This document shows, in pieces, positions 41,929 through 49,774 of a stretch of 64,000 nt of DNA; positions within the stretch are counted from its first letter, which is position 1, and each line of letters opens with the position of its first letter. The DNA lies in NCBI GenBank assembly GCA_002412715.1, contig DHVP01000006.1:107415-171414 (forward strand). Reading direction: 5' to 3'. A program made the position numbers and the translations under genes. Source of the DNA: Deltaproteobacteria bacterium UBA5205. Its GTDB lineage: Bacteria > Desulfobacterota > Syntrophorhabdia > Syntrophorhabdales > Syntrophorhabdaceae. Under the pieces are notes generated by a model. It did no database searches. It saw only the letters and a program-made list of their open reading frames with translations, and was not told the origin of the DNA.

Positions 41929-43401
41929 TTACTTTGCGTAGACTATTCGCGGAGTCAGAAATACGACAAGTTCGGTGTTACGCTTTTCTTCCGTGTCCAC
42001 TCTGAAAAGCGGACCCAGCAGCGGAACCGAACTCAGGCCCAATATGCCCGTGCGATCCTTAAACTTCCTTTCCTGTATCAAGCCGGCGATGATCACCGTT
42101 TGGCCGTCCTTGATCCTCACGACCGTATCCGCCTCCCTCGTCGTAACCACGGGAACCCTGCCTTGAGAGTTGGGATTGGGGGAGTTGACATAACCTGAAA
42201 TTGTTGAATAAACAGGGTGTATGCTCAGGATTATGTTGTTGTTATCGTCGATCTGGGGCGTTACGTCAAGTACTACGCCGACATTTAGGAACTTGGGGGT
42301 ATAAGTGGCAACGGGAGTTGCAACTCCGCTGGTATATGCGAGTGCTTCGTCGAAATATACCTCCTGCTGAGTCGCCTTGATGACTGCCCTTTGGTTGTTG
42401 AGGGTCGATATCTTCGGGCTCGAAAGCACCTGCGTCTCGTACTGCTGCTGGAGCGCATCAACGTACGTATTGGAAATATTAAGCTCCCCCGATGAGGGAG
42501 ATCCGACAAAGAAACGAAACATCGGCTGTGTGATGGTAAAATCCGCAGGTACCGGAAAAAACTGCGTGGCACTGATGTTGGCAAAACTTCCAACCCTCGC
42601 GTTGACAAGCTGCCAGTTGACACCCACACGCGACCCGGCGTTCAAGATAACCTCGACAATCTTCGCTTCAATCATTATCTGCCTGTGCATCGGGCCTTCA
42701 AGGCTGTCGAGAAACATGGACACCCGTTTGAGGTTCTTTGGGTAATCCGTCACCATTATGGTGAATGCCTGCCGATTGACCGAGGACTTTCCCTCGGTAG
42801 AAAGTATGGATTTCAGGTTATCTTCCAGGCTTTTCCACAGGTCAGATTCTGTCTCGCTTTTTACCTCCAGGGTCTTGTCTTCCGTGCTGGTGGTGCTTGC
42901 AGACGAACCGCTTCCGGAGGAAGTACTCGTCGAGCCTCCTTCTCTCCATGTAACCTTGCTTATCGCAGTCTTCTTTAAAGCAAGGTAATTTATTGTAAAG
43001 AGCTTTGTTTCAAGTTTGGGCTTTGAGACATAGACCGTTCTGTCTTCTATCTTGAAGGTATAGTTGAGCGGTTCTAGAATATATTCGAGGGCCTTTGTGA
43101 GGGTGACCTGTTTAAGGTCCACGGTGGTAAAGCCTTTCACATCGGGCTCGACAACAACATTGTAATCGGTCTGCTTGGCGATGGCCCGAAGGATGTCCTT
43201 GACGTCCGCCTCGCGGAGCGAAAAGGAATAAAGGTCTTCCGCCTGTCTTGCAGTGACTTTTTGTGCCGTGTCAGCCTGGAACGAAATCGGGCTGGGTATG
43301 TCCGGAGGTTTCGACTGGGTCTTTCCATCCCGCACCTCTTGTGAATGCGCACAGGAAAGGAGGAAACCGAGCAAGACTAAAGGGATCCACCTTTTTCTCA
43401 T
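41929..43401 (-). CDS. pilQ: Secretin, lipoprotein type (PilQ/MshL-like)
   Basis: A 490-residue outer-membrane secretin through which the pilus exits. The signal peptide ends in the lipobox LLSC (C17), making it a lipoprotein. An N-terminal STN/secretin N0 domain (about 60-130), a Ser/Thr-rich stretch, N1 and the beta-barrel secretin domain follow, ending with VVFLTPRIV. It lacks the AMIN domains of classical PilQ and is short, features of MshL. It is coupled to the PilP gene by a 4-bp overlap. Confidence 0.92.
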   Translation of the reverse strand: MRKRWIPLVLLGFLLSCAHSQEVRDGKTQSKPPDIPSPISFQADTAQKVTARQAEDLYSFSLREADVKDILRAIAKQTDYNVVVEPDVKGFTTVDLKQVTLTKALEYILEPLNYTFKIEDRTVYVSKPKLETKLFTINYLALKKTAISKVTWREGGSTSTSSGSGSSASTTSTEDKTLEVKSETESDLWKSLEDNLKSILSTEGKSSVNRQAFTIMVTDYPKNLKRVSMFLDSLEGPMHRQIMIEAKIVEVILNAGSRVGVNWQLVNARVGSFANISATQFFPVPADFTITQPMFRFFVGSPSSGELNISNTYVDALQQQYETQVLSSPKISTLNNQRAVIKATQQEVYFDEALAYTSGVATPVATYTPKFLNVGVVLDVTPQIDDNNNIILSIHPVYSTISGYVNSPNPNSQGRVPVVTTREADTVVRIKDGQTVIIAGLIQERKFKDRTGILGLSSVPLLGPLFRVDTEEKRNTELVVFLTPRIVYAK

Positions 43402-43973
43402 TTGGGCCTCTCAGTACTTTTTGGCTTAGCGGTAAGCGCCTCATCCGCAGCAATGGTATCTGCATCTGCAAGAACGAGGGTCCTCTTTGTTCCGCCCCGG
43501 GCAAGAACCACCCTGTCCCTGCCTATTTCGACAACTTTTTCATTTCCTATCATGTCGCCCTTCTTGACGACGTCGCGGTCGATGACGGCCACTCTCTGGC
43601 TGCCCCGTTCCAGAATCGCGACAAGTCTTACGGCCGAACCATCATCCCTGCCCTTCTTTCCTTTAATGACGGGAAGTATGAAGGGATCGGATGCCCAGCC
43701 CATTCTCAGTTTATCGAATTGTGGTTTCGGCCTGGGTGCGGCCGGTTCGGATTTCCCCGGGATCTCCGGAAGCGCCACCTGCTGTCCGCCCGAAGGCGGC
43801 TGGGCTGGTTGCGGCTGCCCCTGCTGCGGCTTTGCCGGCTGCGTCTGGGCCTGAGCCGGCGCGGACACGGGCGCGGGACCCTTCGGTTTTTTCTTACCGG
43901 TGAAAAAATGGATGTATCCCGCCAGAAGCAGCATGGCAATGCACAGGATGAGTATCGGCTTACTTACCTTCAA
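43398..43973 (-). CDS. pilP: Pilus assembly protein PilP/MshK-like
   Basis: A 191-residue protein with one N-terminal membrane helix, a long Pro/Gln/Ala-rich linker (about 30-85) and a C-terminal HR-like beta domain (RLVAILERGSQRVAVIDRD, VEIGRDRVVLARG) that binds the secretin N0 domain in PilP and GspC. It is not a lipoprotein, unlike classical PilP, and so is closer to MshK/GspC. It overlaps the secretin gene by 4 bp and the PilO gene by 14 bp. Confidence 0.82.
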   Translation of the reverse strand: MKVSKPILILCIAMLLLAGYIHFFTGKKKPKGPAPVSAPAQAQTQPAKPQQGQPQPAQPPSGGQQVALPEIPGKSEPAAPRPKPQFDKLRMGWASDPFILPVIKGKKGRDDGSAVRLVAILERGSQRVAVIDRDVVKKGDMIGNEKVVEIGRDRVVLARGGTKRTLVLADADTIAADEALTAKPKSTERPK

Positions 43974-44514
43974 ACGTTCTCTCCTTGAGCGCCTTGAATT
44001 CTATGACAAACCTGCCGGAGAGGACCGGATATTCCTTCTCATCGTAAGCAATTTGGGCTTTTCTGATACCCGCAAACGCCGTCTTTCCCGAAAGTTCTTC
44101 CAAAAATTTCCCCATATCAAGGAATTTTCCCTTAACGCCCATTTCAAAGACGGGGTGAATCACGTTTTGCCGGGATGCCTCTATTGAACTATATTCCCCG
44201 TTCAGGCGCTCGAGGCTCATTCCTCTTGATTTAGCTGAACGGACAACGCCCGCCATGAATTGGCCCATCCCGTCGATGGTCGGGGCCTGGCTAAGAAACT
44301 CATCGTAGGATTTTTTTAATGAGGCCTGGGTTTGCACCTGTTGCGTCATGGTCAGCAAACTGGCCTCTAATGTCTTCCGCTCCTGCAAGACCGCGCTGAG
44401 CGAATTCTGTCCCCTGGTTGCCCGCGCGCTCATGGGTACGTACACGGCAAGTATCCAGACAAGGATGATCGCAACCGGGAGACCCACCGACCATATAAGG
44501 TTTTTATAACTCAT
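43960..44514 (-). CDS. pilO: Pilus assembly protein PilO/MshJ-like
   Basis: A 184-residue inner-membrane protein with one N-terminal helix (about 8-27), a coiled coil (35-75) and a ferredoxin-like C-terminal domain (FEMGVKGKFLDMGKFLEEL, typical for PilO). It would form a heterodimer with the PilN part of the upstream fusion protein. The genes overlap by 11 bp. Confidence 0.85.
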   Translation of the reverse strand: MSYKNLIWSVGLPVAIILVWILAVYVPMSARATRGQNSLSAVLQERKTLEASLLTMTQQVQTQASLKKSYDEFLSQAPTIDGMGQFMAGVVRSAKSRGMSLERLNGEYSSIEASRQNVIHPVFEMGVKGKFLDMGKFLEELSGKTAFAGIRKAQIAYDEKEYPVLSGRFVIEFKALKERTFEGK

Positions 44515-46129
44515 ACTTGAAGCACCTCGCAGTCAGGGCAAATTCCATCACCGGCCTTCCGCGTATCGTCTTGTTCTCTTTACTGAACACCTCCACCTGG
44601 CGGATAAAACCGGATCCATTGAGCGATAAAACAAAGTCAAAAAGCTTGAGTTCAAGGGAATCCGCCTCACCGAAAACGTATCCCCTGAGTATCAGAGGAT
44701 ACTCGTCATCGCTGGCCTTCTGGACTGCTTCCCGCTTCGCTTCACTTGTTTTGACGGGCGGTGTACCGGCAGAAGATGCCTGCTGGCCCTGCCCGGGAGG
44801 CATAGCCGCATCCGGTGCAAACTCGCCCCCGAATTCGATGGATTTTAGATAGATTCCACCGGGTGTCTTTGACGAAAGGTATTTCATGAGCGTGACGAAA
44901 GTGACGTCTTTTTTCTGGATCTCATTGCGTATGAACCCGATATCCTTCGGATCAATCGCGGCCGTCACGGTCTTAACCCCGAGGCTCTCCATGCCTTTCT
45001 TGATCTGCTCCAGGGTGCCTTGTTCGGCCTTGAATCTCAAATCGGCATTTTTTGTCGTGCGCCACATGCCCAGAGAAAGGAGGATCAGGATCATTGCTAT
45101 CGCCACCGTAACCATCATGGCGAAGCGCTTGAAAATTTTGCTCGTTTCCCGCCTCTTGGCCCCTTCCGGAAGGAGATTGGGAAGAACATCCACGTTCATG
45201 CAGAGCGCCCGGGCAAGGATATATTTCTCTTCGATATTGTGCAGAGTTTCGAGACGGTCCACCTGTTCCACGAGGGTCTCTTCCAGTTTCTCCATGAACC
45301 TCGGTATCTTCGCTCCCCGTCCGGTCACGTACACCTGGGTGACGGCCTTGTCAGGATAATGCTGGTTATAGACACTGAATGTCCGCTGGACCTCTCCGGC
45401 CAACCGCTCAAAAGGTATTTTCAGGATCTCCGTCAGTTCCGCGTCGAAACCCCTTTCCCTCTTGAATTGCTCGGCCTCGTCGAAGGAAAACCCGGGTCCG
45501 CTCATGAGGGCGTCCGAGAAACTTTCCGATGCCGTCAGGATTTCCCTGGCGAACATGAGGCGGCGGCCGTTCGCAATGTACAGACCGGTTTGCCTGCCAC
45601 CCACATCAACCACCGCGATCGACCGTTCCCCGACTTCTCCGAGGGTATAGACGTAGGCAAAGGCTATGTCTGTGACAAGGACAACGTCCCGGAAACCAGC
45701 CTGTTGAAATGTTGAATGAATCCGCTGAAGAAAACCCTTCGAGGTCCCGACAAAAAGGACCTCGTCCTTCATGATCCCCTTCTCCTCAACCCTCCCGAGC
45801 ATGACATGTTCGTACACCATATCATCGAGGGACATGGAAAGGACTTTAGCGGATGTCCAGTTGAGGGCTTCTCTCTGTTCCTTCTTCGGAAGAATGGGTA
45901 TGGTAAAGGTCTTCTTGATGATATCCGGTGACGAAATACCTGCGGCCACTTCCAGGTCTAATCCCTCTTTCATTCGAATATCTTCGAGGATCAACTTCAG
46001 ATCTTCGAAGTCTCCCTTGTAGGGATAGTCGCCCTGGGACGCAATAATGCTATTGCCCGTCGTGCCTTTGCATCTCACGTATTTGACACTGACCGTCCCA
46101 ATGTCTACACCGAGGATATCCAAATTCAC
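44504..46129 (-). CDS. pilMN: PilM-PilN fusion protein of the pilus alignment complex
   Basis: A 541-residue fusion. Residues 1-312 are an actin-like PilM (GVDIGTVSVKYV phosphate loop, VVDVGGRQTGLYI, VTGRGAKIP). The linker contains VLPNLLPEGAKR, equivalent to the INLLP motif by which separate PilN docks on PilM. A membrane helix (336-355) and a periplasmic PilN domain follow. Usually PilM and PilN are two proteins; a single chain resembles GspL of type II secretion. GTG start. It heads the pilMN-O-P-Q-TPR-B-C-S operon, whose promoter lies about 130 bp upstream. Confidence 0.88.
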   Translation of the reverse strand: MNLDILGVDIGTVSVKYVRCKGTTGNSIIASQGDYPYKGDFEDLKLILEDIRMKEGLDLEVAAGISSPDIIKKTFTIPILPKKEQREALNWTSAKVLSMSLDDMVYEHVMLGRVEEKGIMKDEVLFVGTSKGFLQRIHSTFQQAGFRDVVLVTDIAFAYVYTLGEVGERSIAVVDVGGRQTGLYIANGRRLMFAREILTASESFSDALMSGPGFSFDEAEQFKRERGFDAELTEILKIPFERLAGEVQRTFSVYNQHYPDKAVTQVYVTGRGAKIPRFMEKLEETLVEQVDRLETLHNIEEKYILARALCMNVDVLPNLLPEGAKRRETSKIFKRFAMMVTVAIAMILILLSLGMWRTTKNADLRFKAEQGTLEQIKKGMESLGVKTVTAAIDPKDIGFIRNEIQKKDVTFVTLMKYLSSKTPGGIYLKSIEFGGEFAPDAAMPPGQGQQASSAGTPPVKTSEAKREAVQKASDDEYPLILRGYVFGEADSLELKLFDFVLSLNGSGFIRQVEVFSKENKTIRGRPVMEFALTARCFKYEL

Positions 46130-46261
46130 TCCGTAAGAAATGGCAACAAACTGGTATTGACTATATAAACACTAATAATATTAGATAGTTGTTGATGTAT
46201 TCCGAGGTGACTGATTAATCTTTGATTATATCTGCTGATAATCCCCATAATTATAAATACT

Positions 46262-46290
46262 TTTATATGGTTTTCACAGAAATATGTCAA
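46262..46290 (-). promoter_or_regulatory. Sigma-70 promoter of the pilus assembly operon
   Basis: On the minus strand a perfect TTGACA (46290-46285) and TATAAA (46267-46262) are 17 bp apart. The predicted leader to the PilM-PilN start is about 125 nt. The rest of 46130-46495 is AT-rich and holds no gene. Confidence 0.8.
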
Positions 46291-46455
46291 CAGGAAAATA
46301 GCTGCCTGACTTCGGCGTAATCATTGTCATTTACAGACGTTTCCCCGCCTTGTCAGATAATATACATGCAATTTCAGGTAAGAGTTGTATCGTCTGCAGG
46401 CGCTTCCGTGTTCTTCACATAGGATGTGTTATGGCACCGCAGGCATGTGCGGCGG

Positions 46456-46495
46456 CGAAAGGTTCTGGTCGCAATGATGTTCTCGTCGTTTTCGT
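46456..46495. repeat. 40-bp direct repeat, copy 1
   Basis: About 34 of 40 bases match the copy at 46853-46893 (core GATGTTCTC-TCGTT-TCGT). The two copies flank the RelE-like gene. Confidence 0.6.
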
Positions 46496-46810
46496 CTATG
46501 TGTCCGAAAGTGGCTCTATGAGGTTAAGCTGGATCATCTTCCGGGCCAATCTGTAAATATTGTTTTTATCTCCTTCCTTTCGCAGGCCGACGGCAACGAT
46601 TATAACGATAACAGTTTTATCCTGGCCCTTAAAGATGATCCGGAAACGCTGGCCCGCTGCTCGCACGCTGCTATATCCGCTCAATTCCCCGATCAACGGC
46701 TTGCCCTGCTTTTCGGGGTCGTCCTGCAACCGGTCGATTCTCTCCACTATCTGCCTGGTAATGCGCCGGTCTTCTATTCCTTTCAGCATCTCAAGGGCTG
46801 TGGTAATCAA
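46496..46810 (-). CDS. RelE/ParE-family toxin-like protein, N-terminus probably damaged
   Basis: A 104-residue protein matching the RelE/StbE toxin family from EDRRITRQIVERIDRL to the C-terminus, including GKPLIGELSGYSSVRA, QRFRIIFK and VGLRKEGDKNNIY. The open frame starts at a TTG without a ribosome site and lacks the usual first beta strand. An ATGATGTGG at 46841-46833 in the neighbouring frame could be the true start, if one base has been gained in the CCC run just after it. No antitoxin gene is visible on either side. It is probably an orphan or decaying toxin inserted between the pilus operons. Confidence 0.6.
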   Translation of the reverse strand: MITTALEMLKGIEDRRITRQIVERIDRLQDDPEKQGKPLIGELSGYSSVRAAGQRFRIIFKGQDKTVIVIIVAVGLRKEGDKNNIYRLARKMIQLNLIEPLSDT

Positions 46811-46852
46811 ATGAGCGTCCCGGGACCAGATGCCACATCATGGTGCTGATGT

Positions 46853-46893
46853 CGGAAGACTCTGGTCTGCAAGGATGTTCTCATCGTTATCGT
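46853..46893. repeat. 40-bp direct repeat, copy 2
   Basis: Imperfect copy of 46456-46495, lying just upstream of the RelE-like gene on the minus strand. Confidence 0.6.
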
Positions 46894-46937
46894 GTGGCAA
46901 CAGCGTAACTTCGGGAAATGTGTGAGATCTACCTACC

Positions 46938-47831
46938 CTATAGTCTGAAAGTCAGGGTGGTTGTCCTGTCTGTCGTTTCAACCCCGATTCTGTAACGGAA
47001 TGTTATTGAATATACATACCCGGTAAACGTGTCAGGCAAATCAAATAAGAGCCTGAAGACACTCGCCGTGTTACCTGGAATTGCATGGGGAGAATTCGAT
47101 GTGAATGTGAAGGAAGTCGAGCCGGAGGGTAACCGAATGCCCGTTTTGGACAGACCCCACCAGTCAACGGTATCCCTACACGGAAGCGGGACGGACATTC
47201 CACAGTTCGAAAAAGACAAGTCGCTCACGTAATTGTAAGTCAGCGTTTCCGACGTTTCGGTAAAATACATTCCCTGAAGATATTTTCCCGATGTGGGCAT
47301 TACTATATTAATCCCTGAAATATGTATGTCCAAATTGTTGTTATTAAAAATAGGTATTCTGATTGAACCTGAGGAATAATAAGGTCTTCGGGTTGACAAC
47401 GGGACGCCCGGATCGTACTGAAAGGTTAGGCAATCTATGTACCGCCTGAAGTTCTTAATGCTTATTTGCCGCTTTGAGTCCCCAAAAGAACCTGAAACGG
47501 ACAATACGTCATTGCTGTATTTATAGAAGAAAGAAAACGATTGGTTGGCGGACATATTGACAACAACAGGATTGCTCGACGTCTGAAATACGGTCGGATC
47601 TTGAAAATACGTATTGCTGGTATTCTTGAGACTATCAGAAATGCATCTTATCGCATATTCGACCCCCGCGTTCGCGAGATTGAGCGACCGGTATGAATCA
47701 CGTTGATACAGAAACCCCTTATGTTTTGTACCAACGAGCGAGACAAAACTGGCGCCAAGGATCGCTATAAGGGTCATGGCGATCACAAGAATGATGAGCG
47801 AAATACCTCTATTATTGGATAACGTCCTCAT
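46938..47831 (-). CDS. PilX-like pilus assembly protein
   Basis: A 297-residue protein with an N-terminal leader and hydrophobic helix (GISLIILVIAMTLIAILGASFV) like PilX/MshP, without the classic GFxxxE site, then a beta-rich soluble domain. The ATG at 47831 lies 20 bp inside the end of the PilW-like gene, so a longer frame upstream is not needed. It is the last of four overlapping minor-pilin genes and probably primes or decorates pili. Its C-terminal domain is not recognisable. Confidence 0.72.
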   Translation of the reverse strand: MRTLSNNRGISLIILVIAMTLIAILGASFVSLVGTKHKGFLYQRDSYRSLNLANAGVEYAIRCISDSLKNTSNTYFQDPTVFQTSSNPVVVNMSANQSFSFFYKYSNDVLSVSGSFGDSKRQISIKNFRRYIDCLTFQYDPGVPLSTRRPYYSSGSIRIPIFNNNNLDIHISGINIVMPTSGKYLQGMYFTETSETLTYNYVSDLSFSNCGMSVPLPCRDTVDWWGLSKTGIRLPSGSTSFTFTSNSPHAIPGNTASVFRLLFDLPDTFTGYVYSITFRYRIGVETTDRTTTLTFRL

Positions 47832-48381
47832 AATCACCGTTGAAACACCTGTCCGAGTAATTGCCACTTCCTACGTTCTTTGGCGTCACCCTTGAACCCA
47901 AAGTAACCGATTGATCGCCGTCATGAACCGTGAGGGTAATTGAAAACGGACAGTTACAGACGGGCAATGAGACGCCTACCTGCCCCCTTTCGACTCTGAA
48001 CAGAGTAACGTTGCCTCCAATTGCCGGCGATGGAGGAACGTTTCCATCCCGGTACATAATGTTCGTTCCAGTATCGCGCCTGAACGTGATGGAAAGATTA
48101 TCAACCCCCTCCAGCGTCCGATGAACCTTGTTAAATGTAAAAGAATTATCAAAGGCAGCGTAACTACAAGTCCCCAAGTTGCCCATATCGCGCACTTCCC
48201 TCGTCATTCTCTCCATGATATATGATGCGTCCTGATAGATAACCCTTTGCTTGGTTCCCATTGCATATGTTTTTACTGCCTGATCGATAAAAGAAAACGT
48301 AAAGAGCCCGAGGACGCCAAGGACCACAACTATAGTGACAAGCTCGATAAGAGTGAAGCCTCTGTTATTCTCAGGGCTCAT
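47812..48381 (-). CDS. PilW-like minor pilin
   Basis: A 189-residue prepilin with cleavage site NNRG|FTLIELVTIVVVL, a hydrophobic helix and the PilW/GspJ-like region QDASYIMERMTREVRDMG. Two cysteines in CNCPF may form a disulfide. It overlaps the PilV-like gene by 4 bp (ATGA) upstream and the PilX-like gene downstream, so all four minor pilins form one translational unit. Confidence 0.82.
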   Translation of the reverse strand: MSPENNRGFTLIELVTIVVVLGVLGLFTFSFIDQAVKTYAMGTKQRVIYQDASYIMERMTREVRDMGNLGTCSYAAFDNSFTFNKVHRTLEGVDNLSITFRRDTGTNIMYRDGNVPPSPAIGGNVTLFRVERGQVGVSLPVCNCPFSITLTVHDGDQSVTLGSRVTPKNVGSGNYSDRCFNGDYEDVIQ

Positions 48382-48803
48382 GATTTCGGCCGCTTGCTGA
48401 CTACCGTATAGACATCATAAATCGAATTATCCGGCATTTGGACCGTTACCTCGATCCTCTTATAGTAAGAGAAATCCGTCGTCACAGTATGGCTCGCAGA
48501 ACACTGAAGGCTAATTTCGCTTGACCCCGTATTGCACACAATCCATTTCCATTGATACCCCGTATAACCAGGAACAACCTCATAAGGCTGGTTTACAGTG
48601 CTCAGCCCATCATATGAACTTGCTGTAAGATCTTCCACTTTCTGCTCCGCTATGAACCTCGCCTTAACCTGATAATCCGGGGTTGAAAAGTTGCTCATCA
48701 CGCTGGTGAAGGCAATCATCGACGCGGGCAAAAATATCCCCCCGATGACAATGAAGGCAACAAGTTCGACGAGCGTAAAACCTTTGTTTCCTATTCCAAT
48801 CAT
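48378..48803 (-). CDS. PilV-like minor pilin
   Basis: A 141-residue prepilin with leader MIGIGNKG|FTLVELVAFIVIGG and Glu at mature position 5, followed by QVKARFIAEQKVEDL, a region typical of PilV/GspI/MshD proteins. It is tied to both neighbours by 4-bp ATGA overlaps. It is probably part of the tip complex that initiates pilus assembly. Confidence 0.82.
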   Translation of the reverse strand: MIGIGNKGFTLVELVAFIVIGGIFLPASMIAFTSVMSNFSTPDYQVKARFIAEQKVEDLTASSYDGLSTVNQPYEVVPGYTGYQWKWIVCNTGSSEISLQCSASHTVTTDFSYYKRIEVTVQMPDNSIYDVYTVVSKRPKS

Positions 48804-49294
48804 TCAGCCTTTCCGGTTATTCCATGGATTGTTACGTTTCTAGTGCCAGAAAGATTTATAGTTCCGGTGCCCGTGCCAAAAGTTGGCTCTCCCAGAGTGT
48901 TGAATGTGAGCGTCGTACCAAAATTGGTGCCGCTGACCACAACACCACCCGGCAGAGTTTTCTGTTCGCCCGTTGAATTGCATGTAGCATATACACAAGC
49001 GGAACTATGACACACGCAATACTTTCCTGCCCCGTTTGAAAACTCGATTTTCTGGCGGCTCCCCATCCCCATCGCCCTCATCTGCACATACTGAATATCA
49101 GCGATGAGCTGGTCCGCCGCTATCGAGCTATAATCACTTATCGAGAAAGGGTTCTTGACGATGATAGAGGCAGTGAGGACGCTGAGAACCATGATGACAA
49201 TAACGAGCTCTATTGACGTAAATCCCCTGGTCTTGCTCGGGAACGTTCTTAAGAAACTGAGTAACTTTTTAGAAGAACCTCCAACCCGTTTCAT
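48800..49294 (-). CDS. FimT/GspH-like minor pilin
   Basis: A 164-residue prepilin with cleavage site KTRG|FTSIELVIVIMVLSVL and a FimT/GspH-like soluble domain (AADQLIADIQYVQMRAMGMGSRQKI). Two or three cysteines are in CVCHSSACVYATC, an unusual clustered arrangement. The ATG at 49294 has AGGA upstream and is preferred over a TTG 48 bp earlier. It is first of the four overlapping minor-pilin genes. The 230 bp upstream contain a weak TTGGCA-17-TTAAAA promoter but no gene. Confidence 0.8.
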   Translation of the reverse strand: MKRVGGSSKKLLSFLRTFPSKTRGFTSIELVIVIMVLSVLTASIIVKNPFSISDYSSIAADQLIADIQYVQMRAMGMGSRQKIEFSNGAGKYCVCHSSACVYATCNSTGEQKTLPGGVVVSGTNFGTTLTFNTLGEPTFGTGTGTINLSGTRNVTIHGITGKAE

Positions 49295-49525
49295 GTCAGT
49301 CCTATTCCCGTTTCCCGTCGTTGCTCGTTTTGTTTCTAACACGCGGTACGCTGTCGGTAAAGTCTGTCAAGTCCATCACACCTCAGGTGTCGTCCCTTAT
49401 CAGGCTGAGTTGTGCAGAACTGTCCGATCGAAACATTCTTGTACATCTCTTCCTGCGCTATTGTTTTCCCAACGTTTCTATTTTAAACATATAGATAGTT
49501 AAATGCCAACAGGCAAATGGAAGAA

Positions 49526-49626
49526 GATAGGTAATCGGTTATAGGTTATAGGTGATGGGAAAAGCACGAAAAGATAGTCCTTCCTGTGGCCCGTGGCCCG
49601 TTGCCCATTACCTATCACCTATCTTC
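49526..49626. repeat. Facing heptamer arrays with drifting units
   Basis: GGTTATA/GGTGATG-type units (49526-49559) face a reverse array (49583-49626) that reads in strict 7-bp steps: CCTGTGG, CCCGTGG, CCCGTTG, CCCATTA, CCTATCA, CCTATCT. The gradual change from one unit to the next shows growth by heptamer duplication and drift. The arrays lie between the divergent minor-pilin and flavoprotein genes. Confidence 0.85.
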
Positions 49627-49774
49627 TACCCGCAGCCCTCCCAACACCTCTAAAATTAAAAACAATTCTTGACAGTAAAGTTGAATGTTAAGTAAGCTTA
49701 ATCATTCCATAATACTGTCATCAGTCTCGGGGCGATGTTCTACGGTGGGGTAGGAAACATCACAAGGAGGAGAC

